Program-made: the position numbers and the translations under genes
Assembly: GCA_018292915.2 (NCBI GenBank)
Contig: JACVVK020000397.1
Span: forward strand, 146,501-210,500
DNA: 64,000 bases
Reading direction: 5' to 3'
Origin: Batillaria attramentaria
Taxonomy: Eukaryota > Mollusca > Gastropoda > Batillariidae
Notes under the pieces: model-generated
What the model was told of the DNA's origin: nothing
Databases searched by the model: none
What the model saw: only the letters and a program-made list of their open reading frames with translations
In this document: positions 9,463 to 19,326 of the stretch, piece by piece
Layout of the letters: every line of letters starts with the position of its first letter
Position numbering within the stretch: position 1 is the first letter of the stretch

Positions 9463-9901
9463 AACAACAACAACAACAACAGCAGCCATCGCCGCTACCG
9501 CCAGCTACCGCGACCCCAGGAAAACCTAAGTACCCGATTCAACGAATGGTGGACGATCAGTATATTGACAATTTGATTCAACACTGGTTTGAGCAGAATT
9601 CGAGTGACACACACCTGAATGCTACAGATTTGCCAGACGTTCAACCGCCTCAATCTCAACTCTACTGGGGCAACGATTTCGCAAGTTCATTGTGAACAAA
9701 CACTTTTTTTTTCTGACATTGGTCCTTAGAACTTGTTGTATGCCTCGATCTTTTTTTGTTTTTGTGCCGTTCCTCGACTGAATAAAATTTGTTTGTGTGT
9801 GTATGCTATATTGTTGTTCTTGTTCTGTGTGTGTGTGTTGAGTTTGCGTAAACAAAATTATATTATAACACATACAGACCTTTAGTTGCCTTTCCAACAT
9901 T

Positions 9902-10147
9902 ATGGAGCCGCAAAAAGCCTTTCATCATCATCAAGAAAGTTACCGGGAAAAGACACAAGCTTTTAGACGAGCTGCTATCAAGCAAACAAAAAAACAAAAA
10001 AAAAAAAGGCAGCAGGGACATGGGGACAACCACCACCACCGCCACCATTATCGTATCTTTTGTCAAACTGTCCACATTCACAATTACTCGTACAGCGATA
10101 CACCTCCCCCGTATCTTCGACAAATAATCACACCCACATATCTTTGA
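9902..10147 (+). pseudogene. Decayed duplicate of the CARD gene
   Basis: The start context (CAACATTATGGA) equals that of the intact CARD gene at 11,658. The following stretch around CCTTTCATCATCATCAAGAAAG aligns with codons for FHHFQES in the CARD helix 5-6 region of that gene, and a CCACCACCGCCACC tract mirrors its Pro-rich linker. Most of the CARD domain (helices 1-4) and the C-terminal Cys cluster are missing or out of frame. An 81-residue open frame remains but looks like chance continuation. Together with PC4 copy A it forms the older half of a duplicated cassette. The alignment is by eye. Confidence 0.55.
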
Positions 10148-10540
10148 CAGGTGCCCATCTTATGTATCGTTTAGGTGTCATAAGAGCGGCAGATGCGCGT
10201 GTGACCGTGGCTGTTGTCGCGCGAAATGACCCTCGTGTTATGCAAAAGAATAGAGTTCCAAACTGCAAATGACCGCTAGTCGTACAGTAATAACCTTTTA
10301 TCTTTGACAGCTATGATGGTTACGGTACACACCCCTCATGATTGCATGGTACAATTAAACGGTAGCTGTTGTCGCGCGAAATGACCCTCGTGTTATGCAA
10401 AAGAATAGAGTTCCAAACTGCAAATGACCGCTAGTCGTACAGTAATAATCTTTGCCAGCTATCATGGTTACGGTACACACCCCCTCATGATTGCGTGGTA
10501 CAATTAAACGGCAGCTGTTGTCCACTATTTTTAGTAAGCG
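10090..10540 (+). repeat. Tandem 155-bp repeats, probable regulatory region
   Basis: A unit with CTGTTGTCGCGCGAAATGAC ... CGCTAGTCGTACAGTAAT ... TTTGACAGCTAT(G/C)ATGGTTACGG ... ACAATTAAACGG occurs at 10,211 and 10,366, with a partial third copy near 10,515. A related block (CAGTAAT...CTTTTATCTTTGACAGCTATCATGGTCACG) recurs at 12,510-12,550 before the polymerase gene. No gene is present. The position before two transcription units suggests a promoter, enhancer or replication function. Confidence 0.6.
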
Positions 10541-10551
10541 CAAGGAAAAGG

Positions 10552-10559
10552 TATTTAAG
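10552..10559 (+). promoter_or_regulatory. TATA-like box upstream of PC4 copy B
   Basis: TATTTAAG lies about 95 bases before the ATG at 10,653, matching the placement of the TATA-like boxes before the other accessory genes. Confidence 0.4.
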
Positions 10560-10652
10560 TGCAGTGCCGATAGTGTACTTTTAACCATTTGACCCTCTCG
10601 CTTCTCTTCAGCAGCAGCACGCATTTCAGTCTCTCTCGACCACCCTTTGACG

Positions 10653-11045
10653 ATGGCTTCATCTTCTGCTTCGCTTCAGTCGTCTGTTTCCCACGTGGAA
10701 TACGAGGGAAGGAAATTATTTCATATCGGTGACCAATTTATGGTTTCCGTGCAGACATTCAAAGGAAGGACGTATATAAATGTCCGTAAATTCAACTACA
10801 ACGTTAAAAAGGACACTATTTACCCCACCAAGGAGGGATTTTCGCTGAGTTCTATGGATCAGCTGGAGGCGTTTTTGACGCTGTCGTCGCAAAACATTGA
10901 GCGACTGAGCAGATTAAAAAATACTCTTAAAGAAGAGTTTGACAAGGTCGCTGGGAGTGACGACGTCGGCGATGGGGAGGTGGAGGAGGACGACAAAAAG
11001 GAAAAACTAATCGCTTCAAAAAAGAGGCGATTTTTCTCGGACTGA
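10653..11045 (+). CDS. PC4-like ssDNA-binding protein, copy B
   Basis: A 130-residue protein with a full PC4/SUB1-like domain at about residues 20-75: FHIGDQFMVSVQTFKGRTYI, then NVRKFNYNVKKD, then YPTKEGFSLSSMDQLEAF. A helical segment follows, then an acidic linker (GDGEVEEDDKKE) and a basic C-terminus (SKKRRF) that could be a nuclear signal. It is a diverged paralogue of the protein at 9,205. A role in late transcription or replication of the element is inferred from PC4 biology. The start is the ATG at 10,653 (an upstream TTG is in frame but unlikely). The frame is intact. Confidence 0.78.
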   Translation: MASSSASLQSSVSHVEYEGRKLFHIGDQFMVSVQTFKGRTYINVRKFNYNVKKDTIYPTKEGFSLSSMDQLEAFLTLSSQNIERLSRLKNTLKEEFDKVAGSDDVGDGEVEEDDKKEKLIASKKRRFFSD

Positions 11046-11592
11046 TATGTTTGTTTGTTTTTTTTTTGTTTTTTTTTGGTTACTGTCTGTATTTTTCCTT
11101 GTATTGTAGTTGAGTCTTTAGTTGTCTGCTTGTTAGTATTCAGCACATTTTAGATGTAAAGTATTTAACCACTACATGTACCTTTTTTTTTTTTTGGTTA
11201 CTGTCCATATTTCTTTTTGTATTGTACCTACATGTGTAGTAGTCTGCTTTTAGTAGTCAGCGCATTTTATATCTGGTTTCTTTTTTTGTCCAAAAAAAAA
11301 AAATTCAAAAAAAAAAGAAAAAAAAATTATATAAAAAAAAAAATCAAAAAAAAAAAAAAAAAAAGGGGGATCGAATTAGCTTCACCTCCACGTGGTGATC
11401 CCTGGACAAGGCTTATTGTCAAGTATGACGACGATTTATAGCTCGTTGTTATACTTCTCTCAGCCTTGACGAAGAAAGCTAAAATTAAAGAAAAAAAAAA
11501 TAAAAAAGAACCCACACACACACATTTTCCCTTCCCTTTTTCCTAACTCTTCACTTCTCAATACGTTTCTTTAAGAGAGAAAAGAAAATACA
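11046..11592. other. Gene-free A/T-homopolymer-rich spacer
   Basis: The spacer holds two similar T-run blocks (TTTTTTTTTGGTTACTGTC near 11,065 and 11,188), a pair of direct repeats downstream of PC4 copy B, then long A-runs at 11,290-11,365. No coding region is supported. Confidence 0.5.
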
Positions 11593-11599
11593 TATAAAA
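11593..11599 (+). promoter_or_regulatory. TATA-like box upstream of the CARD gene
   Basis: TATAAAA lies 59 bases before the ATG at 11,658, the clearest core-promoter match in the element. Confidence 0.5.
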
Positions 11600-11657
11600 C
11601 TATTCGCAACACAGACAAGCTTTCATTTACCTTTCAAGTATTCGACCCAGCAACATT

Positions 11658-12191
11658 ATGGACACGCATCATAAAGGCATCATACAAAAATCGTGGCGTT
11701 TACTGGTGGCACATATACGCGACCCGGCTACATTGGTAGATGATTTGGTGCAACGACGGGTTTTAACACGCTCAATGGCGAGTCGTATCCTGCAAAGTAC
11801 GACTGTTAAAGAAGACCAAACCAGAACCTTGTTAGATATACTGATGAGACGAGGGTTAAACGCCTTTCATCATTTTCAAGAAAGTTTACTTGCTGCGGGA
11901 GAAACGCAGGCTTTAGACGGGATGTTATCAGTCATGGCTGCTGAAACTAGGAGCACAGACAGAACACCACCGCCACCGCCAACACTACCACCACCTGCGT
12001 ACGACGACCTGTTTCCAAAATGTGTAAATTTTGGAACAAGCTGTGACGCGTATCTTTTAACGCCTACTCATAAACCGTACTGCACCCGGTGTTTTGAACG
12101 CATAGCCCAGAGACAAAGTCGCGATACGTATGAACACGGACGCTTAGAAACAAGTGTATTTCGCCATTTGTTTAAGAAAAAGAAAAAATAA
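11658..12191 (+). CDS. CARD-domain protein with C-terminal Cys4 cluster, Polinton accessory gene
   Basis: A 177-residue protein whose first 95 residues read as a caspase-recruitment domain. The pattern runs SWRLLVAHIRDPATLVDDL, VLTRSMASRIL, EDQTRTLLDILMRRGLNAFH, then FQESLLAAG, with the LLDIL..RG..AF..F signature typical of CARDs. CARDs mediate homotypic assembly in apoptosis and innate immune signalling. A polyproline linker (about 104-113) is followed by Cys122, Cys129, Cys142 and Cys145 (GTSCDAYLLTPTHKPYCTRC). The layout resembles an A20-type zinc finger, but the first Cys spacing (6) is longer than usual. The C-terminus is Lys-rich. Capture from a host and interference with host signalling are inferences. 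A decayed duplicate lies at 9,902. AATAAA is at about 12,318. Confidence 0.82.
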   Translation: MDTHHKGIIQKSWRLLVAHIRDPATLVDDLVQRRVLTRSMASRILQSTTVKEDQTRTLLDILMRRGLNAFHHFQESLLAAGETQALDGMLSVMAAETRSTDRTPPPPPTLPPPAYDDLFPKCVNFGTSCDAYLLTPTHKPYCTRCFERIAQRQSRDTYEHGRLETSVFRHLFKKKKK

Positions 12192-12894
12192 GATCTGTGT
12201 TGTGTCATGTTTATGTGCAGGTGGGTCGCAAGTCAGAAATTGTTTATTTTAATGACCTGTTTAAAGTACCCTGAGCCAATCTATTTCATTACGGGAACCG
12301 CGTGTACTTTTTCATTTAAATAAAACGTCATATAATACAGTGGTCGTCTCGTTATTGTATTTGCGTGTAAATGCGCGTTGTATCGGTGTTTGGCCATCGT
12401 GCCTTTGTCGTGTTGTGTATGTGGCGGAGCATATTCATACAATTCGTTAGCTTGGTCAATTACATTCATACTATCAGTCGCCTTAGATATCACAGGTATG
12501 ACATGTCCTACAGTAATATTCTTTTATCTTTGACAGCTATCATGGTCACGACATGCACCCCTCCGGCCCGCATGGTACAAGAGCTATCATACGCAGTAAT
12601 ATTACACATACCGGGCTGATTGGTACTTACGCATACGATAGGGAGTCACTACGCACGCTATCTGGTAGATCATTGTGCGGTGTCTATTAGCCACGCCCAC
12701 ACCACGACTGTTGGCGTTAGCAGTTACAGATAACAGCTGTAGTTTTACCGACTGACCACAACCACGCATCATATATATCCGAGGCGCCTTGCTTTTCGAG
12801 TAGTCGGGTTGACCGCTTGACTGGCTTCTGTACCTTACACTACCCTGGTACTACACTTGTGTGAACACTTGTTTCTAACAGTCCTGTGTTGATC
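12192..12894 (+). promoter_or_regulatory. Spacer with shared repeat block and TATA-like sequence before the polymerase
   Basis: No gene is supported. The region contains an AATAAA (12,318), a block at 12,510-12,560 related to the 155-bp repeats at 10.1-10.5 kb (CTTTTATCTTTGACAGCTAT), and TATATAT near 12,771, about 120 bases before the polymerase ATG. Confidence 0.45.
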
Positions 12895-15800
12895 ATGGCG
12901 ACAACAAAAACAGACATGGTGACATCCAAACAGGTAAGGTTTTCTCTTATATATATATATATATATGTTAAAATAAAAAACCAGCAGTACTTCTTCGGAA
13001 GTAAAACTATACGAAGCAACATTCTGTTTTTTGTCCGCCAGAATCATACGTGCTCCGAATGTGGAAAATTGTTTTCCCAGCGGAAAAACCTGACACGCCC
13101 ATGTCGATGGGGTGCATCGTAACATACGACCCTTCAACTGTGAGCAGTGCGGCCAAACCTTTAAGCGCAAGCAACACCTGGCTCACCATGTAAAAATGCA
13201 TCAGCGCCACGTCCGATGCCCAGGCTGATTGCAGTCACAAGCGAAAAGCTTCATCCACCTCCCACGTTCCCTTGAAAAAAAGATCTCAGTACAGCTGAAA
13301 GAGAAAAACGGCTCTTAGATGATTTACCCGCGAAAAAGAAAGAAGTCTATGAAAAACATTTCGAGTCGATACGAACGCACGAGCGGCTCGGTAAAACCCA
13401 GTCGGTATACACCTATTTTTGGGATCCCAGGTCGGATTTGCCAAACTGGGAAAAAGAAAATCTGATGGAAATGTTTAATCATCAAAAGAAAACGTTTCAA
13501 AATTAATTTTTTCTCATTCTTTCCTTTTGGCGCATAAAGAGACAGGAGATCTCTCTTTCTTTCAACGCGTCTACCAACCAACCACAGTGCTTTAGAGCGA
13601 CCCCGTTTGATTCAATTCCAAACAAGATTTTCTGTCTTTTTTAGACGACATTTCAGGACCACGATATTTTAAGTCAAGTTCAGAAAGAACGACCTGATTC
13701 CAAATATTCTGTCAACGCTATCATGTCAACTTCCTTTTACATCAACCCTCTCCCCTGACTTTCCCATCCGGGTGTGCATGCGATGAAATCCCCGATTTTA
13801 TCGCTACCAACCCCTTTCTACACAAATTACAAAAAGATGAAAATCACCAGTTTCCTTACTCGGACGGTCTGTGTCTGTTTCGTTGTCTAGCCCTTCATCA
13901 AGGTGCCAAACGACACGCTCTTCAAACCCCTACCAAAACACTGTTTGAACAATGGTTTCATAATCCGTGTCCCGCCCACTTTCCGGGCGTGGACCTTGCT
14001 AGAACTGGATTCGATTGAAGATTGTTTTCGAGTCAACATCGATGTCTTTTGAATTTGGCGAAACCCAAACACCTGTCTGTATCGTTCCTCTGCGTCGTAG
14101 TGCGTACAAACACCAGTCCATCATGCGGGTTCTTCATTACAAAATCATTTTATGCACATCATAGACATTGACCAGTTAGCCAAAGCCTTTGCGTGTCCAA
14201 ATGTAGCAAACTGTTTTCATTCTAACAAACGGTTACATGAACACGAAAAGCGGGGATGTAATGGAGGTGAACCCAAACCCACGTACAAAGGTGGTGTGTA
14301 TACGCCTCCGGAGTCTGTTCTGCAAACAAGCTCTATAACCACGGGATTCTAGTAGACCCTCATTATGTCTTTCCGCACAGAGCAACTTTTGACTTTGAGG
14401 TGTATTTTGAGACTGACGATCTCCTTCACACCAAACAGAGAGCACCGAAATGACTGCCAAGCACGTACCTCTCTCCGTTTCCGTGTGCAGTAATGTTGTC
14501 TAGTTACACGGAGCCAAAATGCTTTGTAAGCAAAGGGGACCCCCAAGAGCTGGTCGATAACATGCTCGCGTACCTTCACCAAATTGCCGATGCGTCTTAC
14601 CGTCAGTTGCGTGAAGACTTCTCTTCCGTCTTGAGCAATTAGACGGCACTCGAACAAGATCAAGAACAGCGCGCAGATAGTCTCCACGTTCCAACCCAAA
14701 CACTCAGACAACACCTCTGTGATTATTTACAAGAGTTACCGGTAGTTGGGTTTAACTCGTCTCGTTATGACTTGAAACGTGATTAAGCCTTATTTGATTC
14801 AAACGCTGATCGCTCAGGCCAAAACAGACGATGTGACAGAAAATCCCGATGGGGTTGACGTTCGAGGAAGAAGGAGAGGAACAGTGCGCTAACACAGACG
14901 AAGACGAAGAAACACAAGAAGAAGACAAAAGTCCTTTAAAATTTGTGGTAAAACGAAATAGTCAGTACATGTGCATTTCGACCACAAAACTAAAATTTCT
15001 AGACATCGTCAATTTTGTCGCGCCGGGTTATCTTACGCCAAGTACTTGAAAGCGTTTACGTTGAAGAGCAGAAAGGGTTCTTTTGTTACGAGTACATCAC
15101 TAGTCTAGACAAACTAGAGGAAACCACTCTACCCCCCACATACGGCCTTCTACAGTAAACTAAAACAGACCAACATCACACCAGCCGAGTATGCGTATTG
15201 TGAAAAAATATGGCAAGAAAATCAATGCGCTACCTTGCGAGACTTTCTCGTCTGGTACAATAACTTGGATACAAAACCCTTTCTGGTCGCTTTAGAGCGT
15301 CAAATTGCCATGTACGCGACCCTCGGCGTCGACTTGCTCAAAGACGGGATTTCTGTCCCGGCATCACCCTCAAATATTTGTTTCAGACCATGCCTTCAGA
15401 CACATATTTTTCTCTCTTTAACGAGAAACAAAAAGATATTCACTCTCTCTTGCGCGATCAGATCGTGGGGGGACCCAGCATTATTTTCCATCGATGGCAC
15501 GAGACAGATAAAACCTGTATTCGTGACCAGCCAGACAAACCTGTCCAGTCTATCACGGGCTGGGACGCTAATTCTTTGTATCTGTCAGCGATCATGAACC
15601 CAATGCCGACAGAACACCCTATTATTCGAAAAAAAGAAAATGGGTTTAAACCAGAAAAAACCGATCCGTTTTGGTCAGTTGGCTCGCGAATGGCTCGAGT
15701 GGACGATGCACACGGAAAACATTCGCCTGCAGCACAAATTAACGCTAAAGAAAAGCAGTTGGGCAAACGACACATACGGGTGGATGGGTGGGATCCTGAG

Positions 15801-17321
15801 ACGCAAACCGTGTATCAGTTTCACGGGTGTCTGTTTCACGGTCACTCGTGTTGTCTGACGGCTGGCCAACCGTGAACCCTATGAACGGCAAATCTCTGGT
15901 TGAGCTCAGAGAAAGCACGCAAGACGTTACCCGGTATTTACGCGAGGATGTGGGTGTGCGTGTGGTGGAAAAATGGGAGTGCGAGTGGAAGTGTGAAAGA
16001 GCTTTTAACTCAGACATTCAGTTCTTTTTGCGAGATCATTTCCCGACGCTGAAACCATTCAAGGGTGTGTCGCCCATCACGGAGGAAGCCATTGTCAGAG
16101 CTGTAAAAACGAAACCTTGTTCGGGTTTGTGCAGTGTGACATCGCTGTGCCAGAGACCTTGAAACAGCATTTTTCAGAAATGCAACCCATCTTCAAAAAC
16201 GCTTCCATCAGTCGTGATCAAATCGGTGAGCTGATGAAAACCTACGCTGAAAAACACAAGCTTCTCTCTCAAGCCCGTCGAACGTTAGTGGGCAGTTTCT
16301 TTGGCGAAAGTATTTTGTTAGCCACACCTCTTCTAAAATGGTACCTCGAGCATGGGCTGGTGGTCAGTAACATTACGCTTATCCTCGAGTACCAACCCAA
16401 AACCTGTTTCAAGAAGTTTGGTGAAGCCGTGTCTGACGCTCGTCGTCAAGGCGATCAAGACCCGAGCAAGGCCATTTTAGCAGAAACCTTTAAACTGCTC
16501 GGCAACAGCGCGTACGGTAAAACCCTGACAAACGTTGCGCGCCACCGTGACATTCATTATGTCGTCCCCGAAAAGCACCCAAACTCGTCAACGAAGCGCG
16601 TTTTCAAAAACTGACTGAACTGACAGACAAGGTCGTGGAAGTGGAATTGAGCAAAAAGAAAATCAATTGGGCCCTTCCTTTGCAGATTGGTTTGTTTGTG
16701 TATCAGTACGCTAAACTACGTATGTTGCAGTTTCATTTTGACTTTTTAGATAAGTTTGTGTCTCGGTCGAACTATCAGTTGCTTGAAATGGACACCGACT
16801 CCTTGTACTTGGCTCTCAGTCGCCAGACTTTAGACGAGGTGGTGCGTCCAGAGCTCAGACAAGAGTTTTACCGTGTGTACCCTCAGTGGTTCCCGGCTCA
16901 GGCCTGTCCCCGTCATCAAAAAGACTTTGAAACCACCCGCATGACCGGCGGAGCTTGGGATCCGACACAATGCCCAGCCTGTCAAGCTCAAATCGCGTAT
17001 GACAAACGAACGCCGGGTCTGTTCAAAACAGAGTATCAGGGACATGCTTTTATCGGCTTGTGCTCTAAAACCTACTTTTGTCAGGGTGACCAAACCAAGT
17101 TAAGTTGCAAGGGACTCAACAAACATCAAAATAATCTGACGTTTGATAGCTACCAGCAAGTCCTCACGACTCAGGAAAGTGGAGGCGGAACCAACATGGG
17201 TTTCAAAACCGATGGAAAATCGATCTTCACTTATACACAAAAACGCAAATCTCTTTCGTTCTTCTACATCAAACGGGTGGTTGCCTCTGATGGCATTTCA
17301 ACGTTCCCTACTTCCGTTTAG
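12895..17321 (+). pseudogene. POLB: Protein-primed family B DNA polymerase (POLB), decayed, with intron
   Basis: This is the replicative polymerase of the Polinton. A short first exon from ATG 12,895 (13 codons) ends at a GTAAGG donor and rejoins at 13,042 after TGTCCGCCAG. C2H2 finger motifs follow (CSECGKLFSQRKNL; CEQCGQTFKRKQHLAHH in another frame), then a degenerate finger near 14,190. Exo I (FDFEVYF, near 14,390), Exo II (GFNSSRYDLK, near 14,750), motif A (WDANSLYL, near 15,560), motif B (LLGNSAYGKT, near 16,500) and motif C (MDTDSLYLAL, near 16,790) are all recognisable. They are spread over all three frames, with many frameshifts and stops between 13.1 and 16.6 kb. The last open stretch is 16,635-17,321. 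The number of breaks argues for decay, although some lie in homopolymers. Confidence 0.88.
12934..13041 (+). other. Putative intron in POLB
   Basis: CAG|GTAAGG at 12,931-12,939 and CCGCCAG|AAT at 13,035-13,044 bracket 108 bases containing a TA-repeat. Removing it joins the ATG exon in frame to the first zinc finger (phase 0). The call is based on splice signals and frame only. Confidence 0.6.
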
Positions 17322-17739
17322 CGTATTGTGATAAAAAAAAGCCGTTTTTCTTCTTTTGTGTACTGAAAAAAAAATTTTTGGCCAGTTGAAATAGCCCACC
17401 TCCTCGCGGTACTGGCTGGATGGTTCTTCGTTTCATGCCAAAAGTCATGATCCTAAGAGTCAACTAACGGGCATTTTCTTCTTTAAAACACAGTGCTTAA
17501 TAAAATGTGTTTCTATGTTTGCAGAAGGACCTGGTTGCTCCATCCACGTGTGTAATGTGTGTGTGGTTGACCAGTGTTGATACCTGGCAATCTGCAGGCT
17601 TGCAAACGTGAAAAAAAAAAGTGCTTCCTCGTTCCTGTTAATGCATGCTGGAATAAGGTAGTAAGACACCAACTGTTGTCGGTTTGGCTTATCTCTGACA
17701 ATGTTGTAGCCATGGTCTAAATGGAGAAGCGCTGACCGC
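17322..17739. other. Spacer downstream of POLB with polyadenylation signal
   Basis: No gene is seen. AATAAA near 17,501 probably ends the polymerase transcript. The stretch from about 17,720 is a degraded copy of the terminal-repeat unit. Confidence 0.45.
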
Positions 17740-18543
17740 CGTCACTTCCGGAGCTCCCTGTTTCCCCATTTATCTTGTATTACTTCACTGCTCCCAGCTC
17801 CCTACCATCAATTGGAAGGGGCTGACAGCTGTCACTTCATGATCTCCCTGTATTACCTCACTGGAGGCTATGGCCGTGATCTCGGGTTAAGGTCAAATGG
17901 CTCCCGGTCTCCCTACCTAAATAGGGAGGCGCTGACAGCTGTTACTTTATGATCTCCCTGTATTACCTGACTGGAGGCTATGGCCGTGATCTCAGGTTAA
18001 GGTCAAATGGCTCCCGGTCTCCCTACCTAAATAGGGAGGCGCTGACAGCTGCTACTTTATGATCTCCCTGTATTACCTCACTGGCGGCTATGGCCGTGAT
18101 CTCAGGTTAAGGTCAAATGGCTCCCGGTCTCCCTACCTAAATAGGGAGGCGCTGACAGCTGCTACTTTATGATCTCCCTGTATTACCTGACTGGAGGCTT
18201 TGGCCGTGATCTCAGGTTAAGGTCAAATGGCTCCCGGTCTCCCTACCTAAATAGGGAGGCGCTGACAGCTGTCACTTCATGATCAGGTTATAAGGTGAAG
18301 CCCTGCTTTTATAGGGTCGTGTCCTAAAGTTTACGTCATAAGGTTAAGGGCATGACCTGAAGTTATAAGGCTGTGACCTGAGGACGTGACCTCAGGTAAG
18401 GGCTATGACCTGAGGCTAAGGACGTGACCTCAGGTTAAGGACGTGACCTCAGGGCCTTGACCTGAGGCTAAGGACGTGACCTCAGGTTAAGGTCAAACGG
18501 CTCCCGGCTCCCTGAGGGTTGAGGGGTCGCAACTTATACTACT
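17740..18543 (-). repeat. Right terminal inverted repeat of the Polinton
   Basis: This is the mirror image of the left repeat: 110-bp units with GCGCTGACAGCTG at about 17,819, 17,929, 18,039, 18,149 and 18,259, then the short CCTGAGGTCACG-type repeats, ending in CAACTTATACTACT. It is followed by the duplication CACGGG at 18,544-18,549. Confidence 0.9.
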
Positions 18544-18652
18544 CACGGGAGAAAATGCCCTGTTAAAAAAATGTCCTCTGGGATTTCTTTTCTTAAGTAT
18601 CTCTCTCGTGTGCGTGCACGTGCAGACACGTGCCCGTACGCACGAGTGCGCG

Positions 18653-18654
<2 letters not shown>

Positions 18655-18709
<55 letters not shown>

Positions 18710-18752
18710 CTGAGAGAAAGAGAGAGAGAACGAGAGAGAGAGAGAGAGAGCG
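18655..18752. repeat. CA and GA microsatellite
   Basis: About 25 CA dinucleotides are followed by a GA tract. This lies in the right arm of the P-like element, just outside the Polinton. Confidence 0.95.
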
Positions 18753-19197
18753 TCCTGATTGACGATCTATCAGTCCATACTATATAATATCTGTCTGTCT
18801 GTTGGACTATGATGATCAACCATCACAGGATGGAGTGCCGAATAGCACCTGACGTGTTTCCTGGGGATTCACACACTATTCCGCACGACGAAATCAAACT
18901 GGATCTAGTGACGGTTCGAAAAGTGATTCACTTTAGAAGTGTTTGCTGTATACTGTATAATTATCGTCGGATAGCACTCACACACACAAAAAAATAAAGA
19001 TGGAAAAAACAAATCACCCTTTAAAGTCCAACCCTATTTCAATCCACAAATGTAAGTACATCATTTGGATAAATTAATGAAGAAGGCAGCTGTTTCTTTT
19101 CCCCGCCGATCACTTTAGATCTAGAGGAAAGAAACCAGGCTACTTCAGTCTTCAATTTCTACCCTAAAAAATGCTGAAATAATGGACAGAAACTTAC

Positions 19198-19326
19198 CTT
19201 TCTTCATCTATTGGGAAACGAAAAAATGACATTCCTTGACAATCGCTCTTGTAGATCTATCGCACATTCGAACAGTCGCGCTGCAGGCGTCACCACCCCT
19301 GTGCAATTTCTTGCTTGTGGCCATTG
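19198..19326 (-). pseudogene. THAP zinc-finger exon of the P-like transposase
   Basis: On the minus strand an ATG (MATSKKLHRGGDA) leads, after a small frame change, into CSNVR-stop-IYKSDCQGMSFFRFPIDEE, followed by a GTAAGT splice donor. The Cys pair and the SFFRFPxDEE segment are diagnostic of the first half of a THAP domain, the DNA-binding domain of P and THAP9 transposases. The in-frame stop and the frame change mark it as broken. The matching second half of the THAP domain was not found between here and the Polinton. Confidence 0.65.

Larger units (their letters stand above)
2127..18543 (+). mobile_element. Polinton/Maverick (adintovirus-like) element, complete ends
   Basis: This 16,417-bp element starts AGTAGTATAAGTTGCGACC and ends with the exact reverse complement. 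It is flanked by the 6-bp direct repeat CACGGG at 2,121-2,126 and 18,544-18,549. AG...CT termini, a 6-bp target duplication, 15-20 kb length and inverted repeats of several hundred bases are Polinton hallmarks. It encodes the Polinton core set: packaging ATPase, chromodomain DDE integrase, single jelly-roll minor capsid, double jelly-roll major capsid, adenain-like protease and protein-primed family B DNA polymerase. All are on one strand. Most genes are open, but the ATPase and first PC4 gene each have one frame slip and the polymerase has many, so this copy is probably no longer autonomous. Confidence 0.95.
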
